From Chamaecrista fasciculata (taxonomy: Eukaryota; Streptophyta; Magnoliopsida; Fabales; Fabaceae), in assembly GCA_003254925.1 (NCBI GenBank), contig QANZ01050821.1:146683-210682 (forward strand): 64,000 nt of DNA, given 5' to 3'. Each line of letters opens with the position of its first letter. Position 1 is the stretch's first letter. The position numbers and the translations under genes are program-made. Below are positions 36,398 through 49,576 of the stretch, one piece after another. The notes beneath the pieces are model-generated. The model saw only the letters and a program-made list of their open reading frames with translations, did no database searches and had not been told where the DNA came from.

Positions 36398-39210
36398 AGA
36401 TGAGATACATACATATATTATACTATATAATCTAATATAATAATATATTCTAGTTGTAGATCAACTTTATCATCAGGTTCATATATGTTGTTCCTTTTAT
36501 TAGAGTAACATTATTATTATTATAATCATAGTTATTATTATTATTATTATTATCTCGTCAGTTTACTAGTTTTTTTGAACTCTCTCAATATATTATGTTA
36601 TTTATTCTTCAACAGTCAACACCTTCTCCTTTCTGCCATATATAATAAGCACAAAACAAATAAACGATTGCTGTTGAGTTTGAGTTTGAGTTCTCTTTTG
36701 GACCCAAGGCCCACTTCTACGCATGATAATGTGCTTTGTGTATTGGACTGCGCTGGCCCCATTAATGGAGACTGTGGACTGCAATTGCTCCTTACTATGG
36801 TTATTATGGTGTAACTTCAATTTTAATTCCATAAGATTGAAAATGGAAAGAGTTGGAATTAGAATTCAAATTGTGTTCGTTTTAGATTTTTGATTAGGTA
36901 ACGATAATATATTGTAAAAGTTTTGTGTATAATGTATTAATAGGTTTATTTATATGGTTGAATAAGAATGCATGTGTATGTATGTATTATATGTATATAT
37001 ATCTTTATATTGCTTAAAAGTGTGAATTTCTGTCAACTTTCATTTCCGGAAATGCTCTTAATGAAAATAACTTATGACTTATATATGAGAGATGGTGACT
37101 AAAACATACCCTTAATAAACATACATTTTTACTCACAGATATGTCTAATGATAAATAGTAGTCGTGTTTGATGGTAATCAACCTTTCAAAATTTTACAAT
37201 TACAAAGATTATATGCCAACATATATATATATCTAATAATGAATAATTACAAATTTGCTTTCCAAAATTACCTTCATTTTTTACTTTCATATATGATTAG
37301 TTGCATCTCTTCAAATGGTAAATTCCACTATTTGCTTTTGGCCAAAAAAAAAAATCCACTATTTGATTAGTCATGTCTTTTCTTTTTGTGAAATACTCCA
37401 ACAATAACTCTCATTTTTCAAATAGTCATATCTTTTCAATCCCTATATAACTTTCATGAGGAGGCATTATGACTTCCCGGTCGCTTAAACTACTATGCAT
37501 AATATAATTCTTTCTACCGTTGCTCCTCTATTAGGTTTTATTGAGCATAATTGAAATGCTTTCGACAATTAAAAAATTCTCTTGATCTATTTTTTACTGT
37601 TCATCTTCTGAGTATTTGAATCAGAGATTAAGTACACCGAGAATAAGATTGTAACCATGAGTTACTAGTGAGTTTTATTAACTCTCTCTCTATATATATT
37701 ATTAACTCTATATATATAGCGCATCATACAAGGTTCATTATTGAATGTCCCTTTGTTAATTAATTCATCTCAATATATAAATGAAACATCAGCGGCCCAG
37801 CGTGATACGTGAATGATCAAGTATTGGTATAATTTAAACGAAATGCTTGTAAATAAAGATATATAGTGATTTATGTTGTCTTTAATAAATGGATTATTGA
37901 CTTTTATTAATAAAATTCATCTCAAAATATAAAACTGCAAAACTAGGTGTCAGATATTGATATATTTTAAAGGAATCAGATTTAAGAGCCCTAATGCTAG
38001 AATAGATAGAATAATCAATAATAGAAGTATTAGATTCCTACCAGAAGATCAAAATTTTAAGAAATCAATACCTTTATGATAATTTTCTTCAGTGTCACGC
38101 ACTACCATTTGTCTATCAGGGTGAAGATAGAAAATTAGAGGGAATGAGAGTGAAGGAAACATAACATATCAGAATAGATTTGGGAATACAACACTATTAA
38201 GTATTTAATGGGATAGTTATACTAGCTTTATGGTCTTATCTAATTTGAATGATACGTTGAAATTGATTAGCAAGATACCCATGGTTCATATTTTAAAAAG
38301 CTAGTGAAGTTGTACCTATCAACACAGGGGATGAAATTACCATCATGATAAAGTAATGTAATTATCCTTTAAAAATGCTTCTTCAAAAAAAAATTTGTGC
38401 ACACTTAATCTAAATAAGATTAAACAAATTAAAGTATGGCAAAGTATAGAATTTTTTCTTTTAAAAAAATAGAGGTGATATGACATCAAGAAATTAAATA
38501 AGTACACTTAAGTTGAAGAGTTGATAATTTTGTCAAACCTTCTCTTATTTTCGACGCTAGGAGCAAATAGTGAGGCATGTAAAGATTTTACTTGTACTAT
38601 GCAACATGAATTCATGCAATGATATAACTAACTTACTAAAGCAAGATTTTAATTTTATTTAGGGCGCACCTATTAAGAGGACTAGTGCCTTATTTACCCC
38701 TTTTATTTCTCTTTCTCTTTCTAAATGTCATTTCACTAAAAAAAATTTAAAGCAAAAAAAAAAAATTGGATCACCCTATAAGTAAGGTGATCGTTTTGTT
38801 TTTGGACAGAATAAGTAGGGTGATCCAAGGATGAAAAAGTTCAATTGTTGAATCAACAAAACTTTTCAAAGCAAAGTCCTTTTGTTTCAAGCTTAAGACT
38901 TGTGGGTTCAATACTTCAATTACAAAATGAAAGGCCCATTGGATTTGCTACACATGGCCTAGCATTTTTTATGAACTAAATCAAACTTTAAGTGTGATTA
39001 TCATCATCAAGAAAATTTAAGGCCGAATTTAATGACCCAACAAAAATATATTTTGACTTTTTGACATTATTTAAAGTAGATTAAATTTTTATTTTCTACT
39101 TATTTAAAATTTAGCTCAACAATATTAATATTTCTAAATTTTATATTTGTATGAAATAATAACAACAAAGTTGCAAACTTCTCCCTGCAAAAAAAAAGGA
39201 AGGAAACTTC
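36398..39210. other. Intergenic after CYP90A
   Basis: 3' UTR and downstream DNA of CYP90A, an (ATT)n tract near 36508-36552, and AT-rich sequence with no further gene. A 13-bp inverted repeat lies at 38766-38828. Confidence 0.45.
38766..38828. repeat. 13-bp perfect inverted repeat (hairpin)
   Basis: TTGGATCACCCTA at 38766-38778 and its reverse complement at 38816-38828 enclose 37 bp that includes a partial third copy (AGGTGATC). Function unknown. Confidence 0.75.
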
Positions 39211-39640
39211 GGGTCTGATTGGTTGCCCTGTTTCCTGTTTCCATTTTCACTGAAAACAGGAAATATGACTGAAAACGTGTTTTGTACAGTTTTTTTGCAA
39301 ATGTTTTCTGGAAACATTTTCTGAAACAGGCTGAAAACAGGAAACGTCAAAAAGACGTTTCCAGTATTTCCAAAAACAAACTTATGATATTTTGCAACAT
39401 TACACAAAAGTAAACTATTTAATCAGGTTAATATCATCATTTAGCTATAATCAAACTTAAAAACATATAAAAATTAGTGTTATTCAAGTTAACATAATTT
39501 AAATATGAATGAAAACGATTTTTTAACTTTATAAAACAAACATATTTCTTAAATATTGAAAATTTTGAAATGAAAATAGAATTCCAGAAATGGAAACAGA
39601 AAATGAAAACAGGAAATATTTTCTTAAACCAATCAGGCCC
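39211..39640. mobile_element. MITE with GGGTCTGATTGGTT TIRs, 430 bp
   Basis: Left end GGGTCTGATTGGTT and right end AACCAATCAGGCCC match at 13 of 14 positions. Subterminal GAAAACAGGAAA repeats occur in both orientations. The flanking TTC on each side may be a 3-bp duplication, which would suit a Harbinger-type MITE. Superfamily uncertain. Confidence 0.75.
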
Positions 39641-39894
39641 TTCATTATCCTCTAGAAATGTGCAGAATTGTATATACTTCGAGTTCAGCTGCTCATGAAT
39701 TCAAGAAATTGACTAATGGACCGTTTAAATTGATTATAATTAACGACGTCGACCCTAATATTTGAATAATTGCGGTCGATCAATGACATAATAGTTTATA
39801 TTTGTTGGGGGAGCTCCAATTGTTATCAATTGACGTAAATATATTTATTTATCAATGGACGTAATTGACAATGTTGGGTTGAAAAAATGAAGCA

Positions 39895-40640
39895 CAATTT
39901 TCACTAGCTACCTACAACATTGAATGTTGATGGAGGAGTGTGATTTCATGGACGCAGTCATATACTACATATATAATTCATCAAATTGTGAAGACTCTGC
40001 AAATTTTCAATATTAATTGAATCCATAATTTTCACTAGCTACCTACAACATTGAATGTTGATGGAGTGTGATTTCATTGACGCGGTCATATATTAAATTA
40101 GGGGCTTTACGTACTCTAACGGGCACGCAAATATTTATGTAATGTTAAAATTATTAAAATAATTATAAAATAATTATAAAAATTTAATTAATTTAATAAT
40201 AATTTCAAAATTAATTTCTAATAGTTTAAATTGATTATCTTAGCATGAACGCTCGAAGGGAGATGTGAGAGAAGTGAGGATGTTGGGGAAGGGAGAACGC
40301 GAGTTTGGTTTTATTTTCTTTAATTTTTATTTTTAGGTATTATGTATAAAATAATTTATGTTATACTATAATTTTAGATGATCGACTACCAGAAGGTCCT
40401 TTAGACATATAATATAACTAGGAGCTTTGCGTGCCCGTTAGGGACTAAATTGTTAACTTAGTAAAGAAAGAGAGACCAAATAGTAAATTTTCTCTTATTT
40501 TTAATTCATAGACTATAATTTTAAACATGGACGACCAAAAAGGAGTTGAACCATATAATATAAGATATAAATATATATAGATATAATTTATTAAATTGTG
40601 AAGTCTTTGCAAATTTCCAATATTAATTGAATCCATTAGG
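39895..40640. repeat. Locally duplicated segments
   Basis: A stretch with TTTTCACTAGCTACCTACAA and ATTGAATGTTGATGGAG occurs at 39897-39965 and again at 40029-40090. ATCAAATTGTGAAGACTCTG with its continuation occurs near 39978-40030 and in diverged form at 40588-40640. A 16-bp inverted repeat (CTAACGGGCACGCAAA at 40116-40131, mirror at 40426-40441) spans the same area. The dispersed repeat partner of 31618-31785 is at 40418-40582. Confidence 0.75.
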
Positions 40641-41214
40641 TACTGAGCTATTTGTAGCCATGTAGGCAACAAAGGACAGAATAGATAACCTCACACTTTG
40701 CCCAGGCATTCTGACTGGTGCAAATATGACTCTTTTATATACAAATCACATATATACGAAGCAGAGAATATTTCGATTAAAAATACAAATTAAAATAAAA
40801 AAATAATATGGAAGTTAATTAGGTACGACTCTATAGTCTAGTATACAAATATATTTGCCTACACACCATTCTACAATTACATGTATCCAGGTTGTGCTGT
40901 AAATTCTATGATATAATGTTAGCTTCTGCTCTTTCAACTTCAAGGTTTTTGTCATCCTTCGGATAACTCTGGAAAGAGGAATGAAAAGATAAAAAAGAAA
41001 AGTTAATTAGTCACAAGTATTAGATTTAATTTATACAGCCACTATTTTAATAGCTAACTGCAAAAGGAAAATTACCTGAAAATCCCTTGACGTTCTTCAC
41101 AAATGAGCGTGAATATATTTATATATCTGAATTCTGAAGATGTTAAACTGAAAATTCCTATGCTAAATTGAAATGTCATGTAATATCTGTCAGTGTATTG
41201 TCTGAGCTATTTCT

Positions 41215-43082
41215 TCACTTGACTCTTTCTTCTTGTAGAATCTTGGCATACCTCGGATACCCATTCTTGCAAGCAGAAATCTGCACCCATAAAATGTGAA
41301 TTTATTTATAATTAATGTTATTTCATAATTTACAAGCAATCATGAAGAAAACAGGCTATTTTTTAATGTTGCTTCTGATTGGGGTGAGAAATGAGAGAAA
41401 TAATCCTAAATAATTGATTGATGCAACTTGCACGTTCTCAATTGGGATGGCACATAATGAAGGCCATAAACTTAATGGATAAAAAATGTTGGATTTAATC
41501 TCAAAAGAAGTGACCATAGTGGCACATGATCACATAAATACTAGAATACATGTAAAATATACAAGGTCGGCCATCAAATGTGGCTGCCCATCTATGAAGA
41601 TTCTTTGATCACAAAATCATGATTCACTTCAAAGATTGGGGCCACGTCTTATGATTAAGTTATAAATTAGGTATTAAAAAATACATTTTTGACCGTTTGG
41701 AATTGTAGAATTCAAGGAAGGAAGGGATTTTGAGAGACTCATTATTTGACATTTTGACCAAAACCCCAACATCCCTCCCAATTTCCCACCACCTCAATTT
41801 TGGTGTTTTTGAAAAGTCAGCAGATTCATAATGCAGCCAAAACTATTTTTTATTTTATTTAATTTTTTTTAACAAAAAGTTGGATTTGAATTTGGTGTTG
41901 AAGCATTCAAGGTGAATTTGGTGGTGCTGCACAAGCAACATCGTGTCATCGTCATCCCCAAACCAACATTGACCTTCGAGAAGAGTACTAAATACAGCTG
42001 AATATTAACGCCACTAAGAAAAATCTTATATGAAGCTTCCTAAGTCTTTGTGGGTACTTTTCATGGGTCCTACTAAAATTTCCAATTTGATAAATGAAAG
42101 ACTATTTTGCTAACAATAAGTTCCAAACAACATTTGAAACATGACAAAAATTTTATGCATGACCAATCATGGTAGAGAGAATATTAAACACACTTTTTTA
42201 CTTTACCAATCATAAAAGAAAGAGAATATAAACCAAGCTTATGATTGGAGAAACTTTATAGCAAAGATATAAGGAACTTTATCTAAGTTTTTTCCGAATG
42301 ACCCTACTAAGTTTTCAAAATTGCGCTATTTCCCAATTGAATCATTCATCTTCTTCTTCTTCAAAAGAAAACACACTGATTTTTTAATTTTTTTTTTCCT
42401 GTGGGGGAAACAAATAGGATGGAGACACTTACTGCTTCAATGTCAATTTTGTAGACCAAAAGCTTCCGTCTTTCTCTGCAACTTGTTCTGTAGGCAACAA
42501 CGATATGCCCCACGGCCAAGGCGAATGAACAAAGAAACAGAGCTATTTCAAAGGGTCTCTCATTTCCTCCACCCGAAAGGCTAAAGATATAAACTGCTTT
42601 CAGAGACACAAAAATTAGAGACATCACGCAGCACATCGTGGTGATCCCCAAATAGGGTCCTCTTGAAAGTCTCGGCCCGTCGCACAAACTATAAACACCT
42701 ACACAAAACAGAGCAAAAAAAAAAACAGAGTAAATAAACAGAGTGGTTCTTTGAAAATAACCAAAAAAATAAAAGATTCGATTTTTATTGATATGGGGAA
42801 CTTACAGAAGATGACGAATGATCTTATGATGGAAACGAGGGGTATGTCAATGAGGGAGTAGCGAAAATCGTAGTTATCGAAATGGGAAGGGAGAGAATGG
42901 AGGGAAAGAGAAGAAGGGGAAAGAGCAGAGAGTAAAGCAGAAGGAAGAAAAGCATCGGCAATAACGAGAAGAATGGGAGCTGAAAAAAGAAGGAGAGAGA
43001 TGAGCATGGAGATCAAGAAGAAGAGAGTCTTGAGACCTCTCAAAAGCCTCTGGGATTTGTCTTCCTTTGATGAAAATCCCAT
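41215..43082 (-). CDS. Small multi-pass membrane protein, At2g40095-like, 202 aa
   Basis: Minus-strand exons 43082-42806, 42698-42433 and 41280-41215 join in phase to 609 nt (202 aa plus TGA). Residues about 19-46 form a strong membrane segment (TLFFLISMLISLLLFSAPIL). Three more hydrophobic stretches follow (VSIIRSFVIFCVYSLC, ITTMCCVMSLIFVSLKAVYI, ALFLCSFALAVGHIVVAY). A conserved cytosol-like tail YRTSCRERRKLLVYKIDIEA precedes the short last exon (ISACKNGYPRYAKIL). It resembles a conserved plant family annotated as alpha/beta hydrolase-related, of which I recall At2g40095 as the Arabidopsis member. I see no GxSxG catalytic motif in these 202 residues, so a hydrolase activity is not supported. 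Biochemical role unknown. A MITE-like element lies about 300 bp upstream. Confidence 0.88.
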
Positions 43083-43384
43083 ATTGGCTTAGAAATCTAT
43101 GTGTGTGTTTGTGTGGTAAATAGAAATAGAATTATGATGGATATTTACAAGGAGAATGAAGAAGGAAAGGAAGGGGCGACAAGAACTATAAGAAGAATTG
43201 AGGTTTTTAAGAGAGAGAGAGAGAGAGATGCAGGCCAAAGTTCAGCGATTTTGACCTGACTTGTCTACAGAGTGTGTGAGTGATGACAAATGCTTGCAAG
43301 TTGCAAAACTTTACAATAAGACTTTAACGTTAACGGGTCATATAAAAACTTGTTAAATTCACGACTTCCTCACTCTCTCCCTCC

Positions 43385-43759
43385 GGAAAAAATACTAATT
43401 TGGTCCCTAAATTTTATATCAAATATCAATTTCATTCCTAATATTTTTTGTAGTCAATTTCGTCCCAATGTTTTATATTTTTGTCAATTTTATTATTTGT
43501 TCGTACTTTAGCCAAATATTAATGATAGAATCTACCTGATTAATGATATGTAATGTAAAATTGATAGAATAAGAAACTCAAATCTTAACTTATGTTAAAA
43601 GAAATGATGCAATTTGTCATTAATTTATTGTACGAAGTTAGTCAAAAGATAAAATTTACCAAAATGTAAAATATAGGGGACTAAATTGACAGAAAAAAAA
43701 GATTGGGGACGAATTTAACAGTTGGTGCAAAGTTTGGGGACTAAATTAGTGTTTTTTCC
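43385..43759. mobile_element. Palindromic MITE upstream of the membrane-protein gene
   Basis: Left end GGAAAAAATACTAATTTGGT mirrors the right end ACTAAATTAGTGTTTTTTCC. Inner TAGGGGACTAAATTGACAG units also pair with the left arm. The flanks CTCTCCCTC and CTTTCTCTC agree at seven of nine positions, compatible with a decayed 9-bp duplication. Confidence 0.75.
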
Positions 43760-46400
43760 CTTTCTCTCCTCTCAACCCAACGGCAATACCTGAACGCTTA
43801 AACGACAATTCATTCACTGCGTTTCCGTTTCTCAACGTTATTTTATTCGGAGACGGCGATTCTCTGTGCCACAGTTTCACATGCACTTCTAGATGTTTCT
43901 TCTGTGTTTGACACCTGTCCCTCGTTAGTTTTGCTCCAGAGTTTATTTAGGAAGTTGAAATTTTTACTTGCTATTTTTTGCATTGAGAATTAAAAAAAAA
44001 AAAAAAAGAGCTGACTCCTTTTTTCTAATTTGAAGAAATTAAAAATTGAAATGGAAGGTAATTAATCAGTTTTTTTTATGGGGTAGTTAATCAGTTTTAA
44101 TATCTCACTTTTCAATAAATTGTTAATATTTTAAATTGAAATGCTTTGAAAGAAAAATTATTTCTTAAATAAAAAGAAAGAGTTTAGAATTTACCTTTTG
44201 TCTCCCCTTTTCTCACTAAGATTTTAAAAATTAGACGACACATTGAACTAGTTGAAGTATTAGACTGATAACAACCAAATAAATCAAAAAAATAAAAAAT
44301 AAAAAGTTAAAATATATTAAAATTTTAATTTAAATAGTCATAATTAAGTTACAAAATATATTTTTAAAAGTAAACTTGAAGTAAGCGGGAAGGAGCTTCC
44401 AAATTCAAATGGCGCCATCACCAGAGTATATAAAAAAGTTACAAAATATAATTATCATATTAATATAACAAAATAAATAATAAAAAATGAACTAACAATG
44501 CTATAAATATAAATTTCATAAATAAACATTAAATTTTTTTTATAAATATAATCCATTATCATAATATTCATAAGTATTAACTTTATCAAATGACATTTCA
44601 TAATCATTGTCTCTGCCAAATTGAGGTTTACAATCAAACATTCTCTAATTTTTAATATTAGAAAACAAAAAACTAAGTAAAAAAAATAAGTCCAATCTAA
44701 TTTTTAAAACTGGAAGTTCTCTAATTGAGATTTACTATCAATTTTGGCTGATTTTTCCTTTTTTTTTTTTTTTACCGATTCTTGAGATATGCAGTTGTAT
44801 ACATGAATCGAATATGACTGATGCCCAATTCAACCAATCCGTCCAATCTTTCTCTCTCTTTCTTTTGTTTTTAATTCTCAAATAAACCCTTAGAAGAGTT
44901 AGATATGTTGCATTGTTGCCTCAACTTTGTAAAGTTCTAAACCAACTAGGCATTACTACTATGTAGAGATCGATTAGACGTAATATTAAGTGATGCCGAT
45001 GGTATATTCAAGTAATTCAAGAAGCCTCCAAGTGCGTGAGATTTACAATCTTATGCAGTCCTAAAATTTTATTTCACTAACTAAACCATACAATTGTGAG
45101 ATATATATTATAGAATTGATTGTTACATTCGTCCAAAAACAAAAGAATGGATTGCTATACATATAAGTTCACCGTCCCAATAATTGATTATAACAAGAAT
45201 TTTATAAAATATCATCAGAACGTGGATCTTGATTGACTACCCCACGCCAAAAACCTTGATCCATCAGAAAAAGAAAGTTAAATACTTAATATTAAATAGT
45301 ACTGTATATTGTGCTAATTAAGTAATTATTACTTGATATATATAACGATTTTTTTAATAAATTATCATTTATTCATTTTGGAGTTGTGACTAATTACTTC
45401 AAACCGTTGCTTGTACTAAACCGTTAGTAATTAGATTATATATATGGTCACTGAACAGAAGTGACTAACTAATAGGCAATCGCTGCCTTCAAACATATTG
45501 TTATAACTATCTATAATATAAATCATATAAACCCAAAAAAAAGTCTATGAAAAACACACATTTTAACCTCCAACTTTTTATTCTCCAAAAAACTTTTTTT
45601 TAATCTAACTTTAACATCAAATGAGCATCACAAAACTCCTTTTCAGCCATACTATTTAGTAAGTATATATCAGCTCCTTTTCAACTCTTGTACTCTAAAT
45701 TCTCAACCCAGTAATACATTTATAGAATATGTGAGATGTTTTTTAAGGATTATATTTTGAGCTTGTGAGTTGTGAGTAACCTAATTTTTGTATAAAAGTA
45801 TTTGCTATAGAATCGACTCCTTCATTGTGCCAGATCGTCTTGTAGCTGTCACTACACGAAACATTAATTTGTAATCCGCTTTATTCATCTGAATCATTAA
45901 TTGTCAAATAACTACTTATCAAATACTGTTATAGAAATTAATATTCAGAATAATTTAACCTAAAACAAAATTCCTTATAGTGCAAAAAAAAAAAAAATTG
46001 TCATTTTTTAAATTAAGGGCCAGAGGGTGGATGATTAAACTATTTATGCCAATCAAGCGGGTATGGTGGAATTGAGATTGCTAGCATGTGATCACATGCA
46101 ACATTTTGTCTTTATGAATATATTTTGTTTTTTTTCTTTAATTATGATTTTTGTTCTGACAAAAACTAAACTTTCTGTAACTGCAAGACGAATGATGTGC
46201 CATAAATCTGTTATTGGATTCCAGTTTTTTTAAATTCAATTCACATAAATTTGTATAGAGCCACCCATCAATTTAGCATGTGGTGATGCCCTTATTGGTG
46301 TTCGTGAATATCTTTATCCATTGGGCGTATAAATTAATTCCTGGTATAGCCAATAATGTGAGTAACTTAATTTTATTAAGAGAAAAGAAAGAGTTATGAA

Positions 46401-46444
<44 letters not shown>

Positions 46445-46890
46445 GAGATAAATTATTTTTTTGGGCACCTCAGGAATGCATAGGACCGAACGAAAATAGC
46501 TTATGATGACTTGGAACAATGATTGGATGTCAAATGATAGATTCTTAAAAACAGAGTATTCGACACCAAAGGGAACCAAAGTTTTATTTTAATTTTGTGA
46601 CAAAAAATTATAATGATTTATCGAATTAATAGGTTTAATTTTTTTTTTTAGTTAATAGAGGTTAATTACAGTGGAATGATTCTTTTGGTACCAATCATTT
46701 TGATGACTTTGCGTTGCACTTTATTTCTGTTTGGTTGTGAGTTGTGACAGATGGGAAAAAATATTTGGTTAAGGAATAAAGATAGAATAAAAGGGACGCC
46801 TCTTACTTTCTTTTTGATTAATTTTCTCTCCAGCTAGCTATGTTTTTTTTTGGATAATTCTCCAGCTAGCTATTACACCAAACACACCAC
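43760..46890. other. Intergenic with (AAT)n tract
   Basis: No gene seen. AT-rich DNA with poly-A/T runs and a clear (AAT)n microsatellite of about 14 units at 46401-46443. Confidence 0.5.
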
Positions 46891-46894
46891 CAAT

Positions 46895-47470
46895 TAGGGA
46901 TGAAAACGGATAAGGTATCCAGTGGTTTTGTCATTATCCGTATCCGTATTCGTTCATTCTATCCAATATCCGTACCTTATCCGTATCTGATAAATTAGTA
47001 TCCGTATTCGTATCCTATCCGATATCCGGTATCCGACGGGTATTCGAAATACCCAAAATATCCGAAAAAAGTATAAATATAGGATATGGTATCCTATTTT
47101 ATAAATTGGATATACCAGGATACCCAATATCCAATACCCACTAACTAAAATAAATAAATAAAATTATGATTTATTTATATTTTAAATTTATTTTTTAAAA
47201 TAAAACAATTAAATATAAAGTAACTGAAAAATGATTATATATAAAAAATATAAATATAATTAAATAATTATATAGAGGATATTAAATTGAGTGTAAAATA
47301 TAAAAATTAAATAAATAATAGGGTATCGGATATCGGATACCCTAACTATCCGTTCATTTCGGACGGATGTAGGGTATCCGAAGGTAATACCCGTATCCGC
47401 CTAATATCCGAAAAATATTTAATTTTTACTATCAGTATCCTATCCGATATCCGATATCCATCAGATATCA
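46895..47470. mobile_element. hAT-like element with TATCCG subterminal repeats
   Basis: Starts TAGGGATGAAAACGGAT, a hAT-type end. Both ends are packed with TATCCG/CGGATA repeats in opposite orientations around an AT-rich middle. CACCAAT occurs on both sides (46888-46894 and about 47470), but the expected CATCCCTA right end is absent, so the right border is uncertain. Confidence 0.5.
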
Positions 47471-47479
47471 CCAATCTAA

Positions 47480-48240
47480 ATGCCTGGCACATTCATATCT
47501 AAATGTATCCATTTTCAAAATTGCATCTTCATTATCACACTTGGAATTTCGTGTCCCTCATCATGCATGTAACCTTTTTTGTTATGGTTCTCTTTGGATA
47601 AAATATTATCTATACATGTAATTTTATACTAATGCATATATAAAATACAAATAGAATGTAGTATATGGCTTTAACTTTTTTTTTTAATGTATAATTATGA
47701 GTTTCTTCCAACTATCTGTGTATAAAACTCAATACTTCATTTCTTCTTTCTGTATTAATCATAATTTCTTTGAAATTATGCATGTATACTCCTACACTTT
47801 TTCTTGGAAATTGAATTAATTCTTGGTGATTATTTTCCTTAATGTCTCACCTCGCGTTAATTAATTTCTATATGGATCTAAACTCTTGAAATTATATAAA
47901 CCTCAATATTCACTACTGTTTCCCATTATTAATCATTTTTTATTCCTTTCATATTTTTTTAAAGTATCTTTTAGTAGTACCAATTAATTAGGTGAATTAA
48001 CCATACAAATGATCATGTGTATATATATATATATATTATTGGCCTTTTGGCTAAAAAACAAGTGTATTAGTGAATAAAATGATGTTGTAAATTATATTCA
48101 GTATATATGAAGAGTTATAATAGAGGTTAGGTAGGTGTTTTATAAGATTGAAAACCACCCCAAGTGTAAGAGATATGGTTCATATGATGGTTTGTCCCAT
48201 ATTGCATATAAAATACAAAGTTAGGTATGGGATTAATAAT
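47480..48240. other. Intergenic
   Basis: No gene seen; AT-rich. Confidence 0.4.
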
Positions 48241-48260
48241 TATATTTGGCTTAAGTGCAC

Positions 48261-48396
48261 TTTTGGTCCCATAACTATGATAAAGGTTTCATTTTGGTCC
48301 CATAACTTTTTTTGTTGCAATTTTGGTCCCATAACTATGACAAAGGTTTCATTTTGGTCCCATAACTTTTTTTGTTGCAATTTTGGTCCCATAACT
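48261..48396 (+). repeat. 60-bp tandem repeat, truncated at an N
   Basis: A 60-bp unit starting TTTTGGTCCCATAACTATGA occurs 2.3 times with one base change between copies, then stops at the single N at 48397. It looks like the left arm of a palindromic MITE whose right arm is missing. Confidence 0.8.
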
Positions 48397-48455
48397 NTTC
48401 TCGATAAAGTTATTTAAAAAAAAAAACAATGATAAAACAGAGAGTGTGGTTTGTG

Positions 48456-49568
48456 TAGGGGTGAACAAGTTGGAACGCCAACCCGCGAGCCCGCAAGAAC
48501 CGACCCAACCCGCAGTTGTGGGCTGGGTAGGTTTGGTCTCGCGGGTTGGTTTGGTTCAAAAAAATTGAGCCCGCAAGTGTGCGGGTTGGGCTACGGGTTC
48601 AGGGGTTGTGAACCCAACCCAACCCGCGAGCCCACACATATATATATTTAATATATATTTTTATTATATATATTATTCTGAATCATCTCAGCCGCACATT
48701 TTGTAAACCCTAATTTTTCTTACTCCAACTAGGCATCTTCACAAACACAATCACAGAATCACTCTCCACTCTCAACTCTCTCGTCTCCTCAGCTGCTAGC
48801 CCCAAAATCGCTCTACCACCCAAAATCGTCGTCGCCATAACAGAATCACCGTCGCCACCTCCCAAAATCGTCGTCGCTTCTCAGCTGCTAGCCCCAAAAT
48901 CGCACTACCACCCAAAATCACACTACAGAATCGCCGTCGCCACACCCAAAATCGTTGTCGCCACCACAAAATCGTCGTCGTTCTCGTTTTCTTTCCTGAA
49001 GGTACATGATTTTCATTCTTGTCTTTAGTTTTCGTGTGACTGTTGTTATTTTCGAACCCTAGTCATTATTTTCTAGTTTTCCTCTTCACGAATCATTCTC
49101 TCTGAAGCCTAGTCGTTATTTTTGTGTCGTGATTGATTCTGCTGCAGAATCAATTCACTGAAACTATGAATTGATTCAGTGAACGAAAATTAAAGTAGAG
49201 ATTTTCATTTCAGTGAACGAAACTTATTTAGATTTTCGTTTCAGTGAATTGATTCAAGCAGAAAGGAACGAAACTTGGTTGTATTTTGAAAACTTTGCTG
49301 CAGAATCAATTCTTCTTTTCTTCTTCTTGTATTTTGAAAAATTTTAATCTTGGTTGTATTTTGATTTCAGGAATGTCTAGTCAAGGAAATGGACAGAGGC
49401 ACAACCCGTGGGTTGGCCCAACCCAACCCAAAGGACCGCGGGTTGGGTTGGTTCGGGCTGAGATAAAAAAAATTTCAAAACTCAACCCAACCCAACCCGC
49501 AGATTGTTGTGCGGGTTGGGCTGGAAAAACCCCTCAGCCCGGCCCAACCCAACCCGTGCTCATCCCTA
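48456..49568 (+). mobile_element. Non-autonomous hAT element, 1113 bp, 8-bp TSD
   Basis: Ends are TAGGGGTG (48456) and CATCCCTA (to 49568), flanked by identical GGTTTGTG at 48448-48455 and 49569-49576. Both are hallmarks of hAT elements. The termini carry GGTTGGGTTGGG-type repeats. The interior keeps what looks like the 5' part of a gene: a C-rich leader with CCAAAATCG repeats, a GT-starting intron ending TTTTGATTTCAG at about 49372, then ATGTCTAGTCAAGGAAATGG at 49374. The coding part breaks off after about 12 codons where the right terminal region begins. It is probably an internal deletion derivative of an autonomous element. Confidence 0.9.
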
Positions 49569-49576
49569 GGTTTGTG

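Noticed and set aside
41215-43082. Alpha/beta hydrolase function for the membrane-protein gene
   Set aside because: No nucleophile GxSxG motif or catalytic triad can be seen in the 202 residues; only the family name suggests it.
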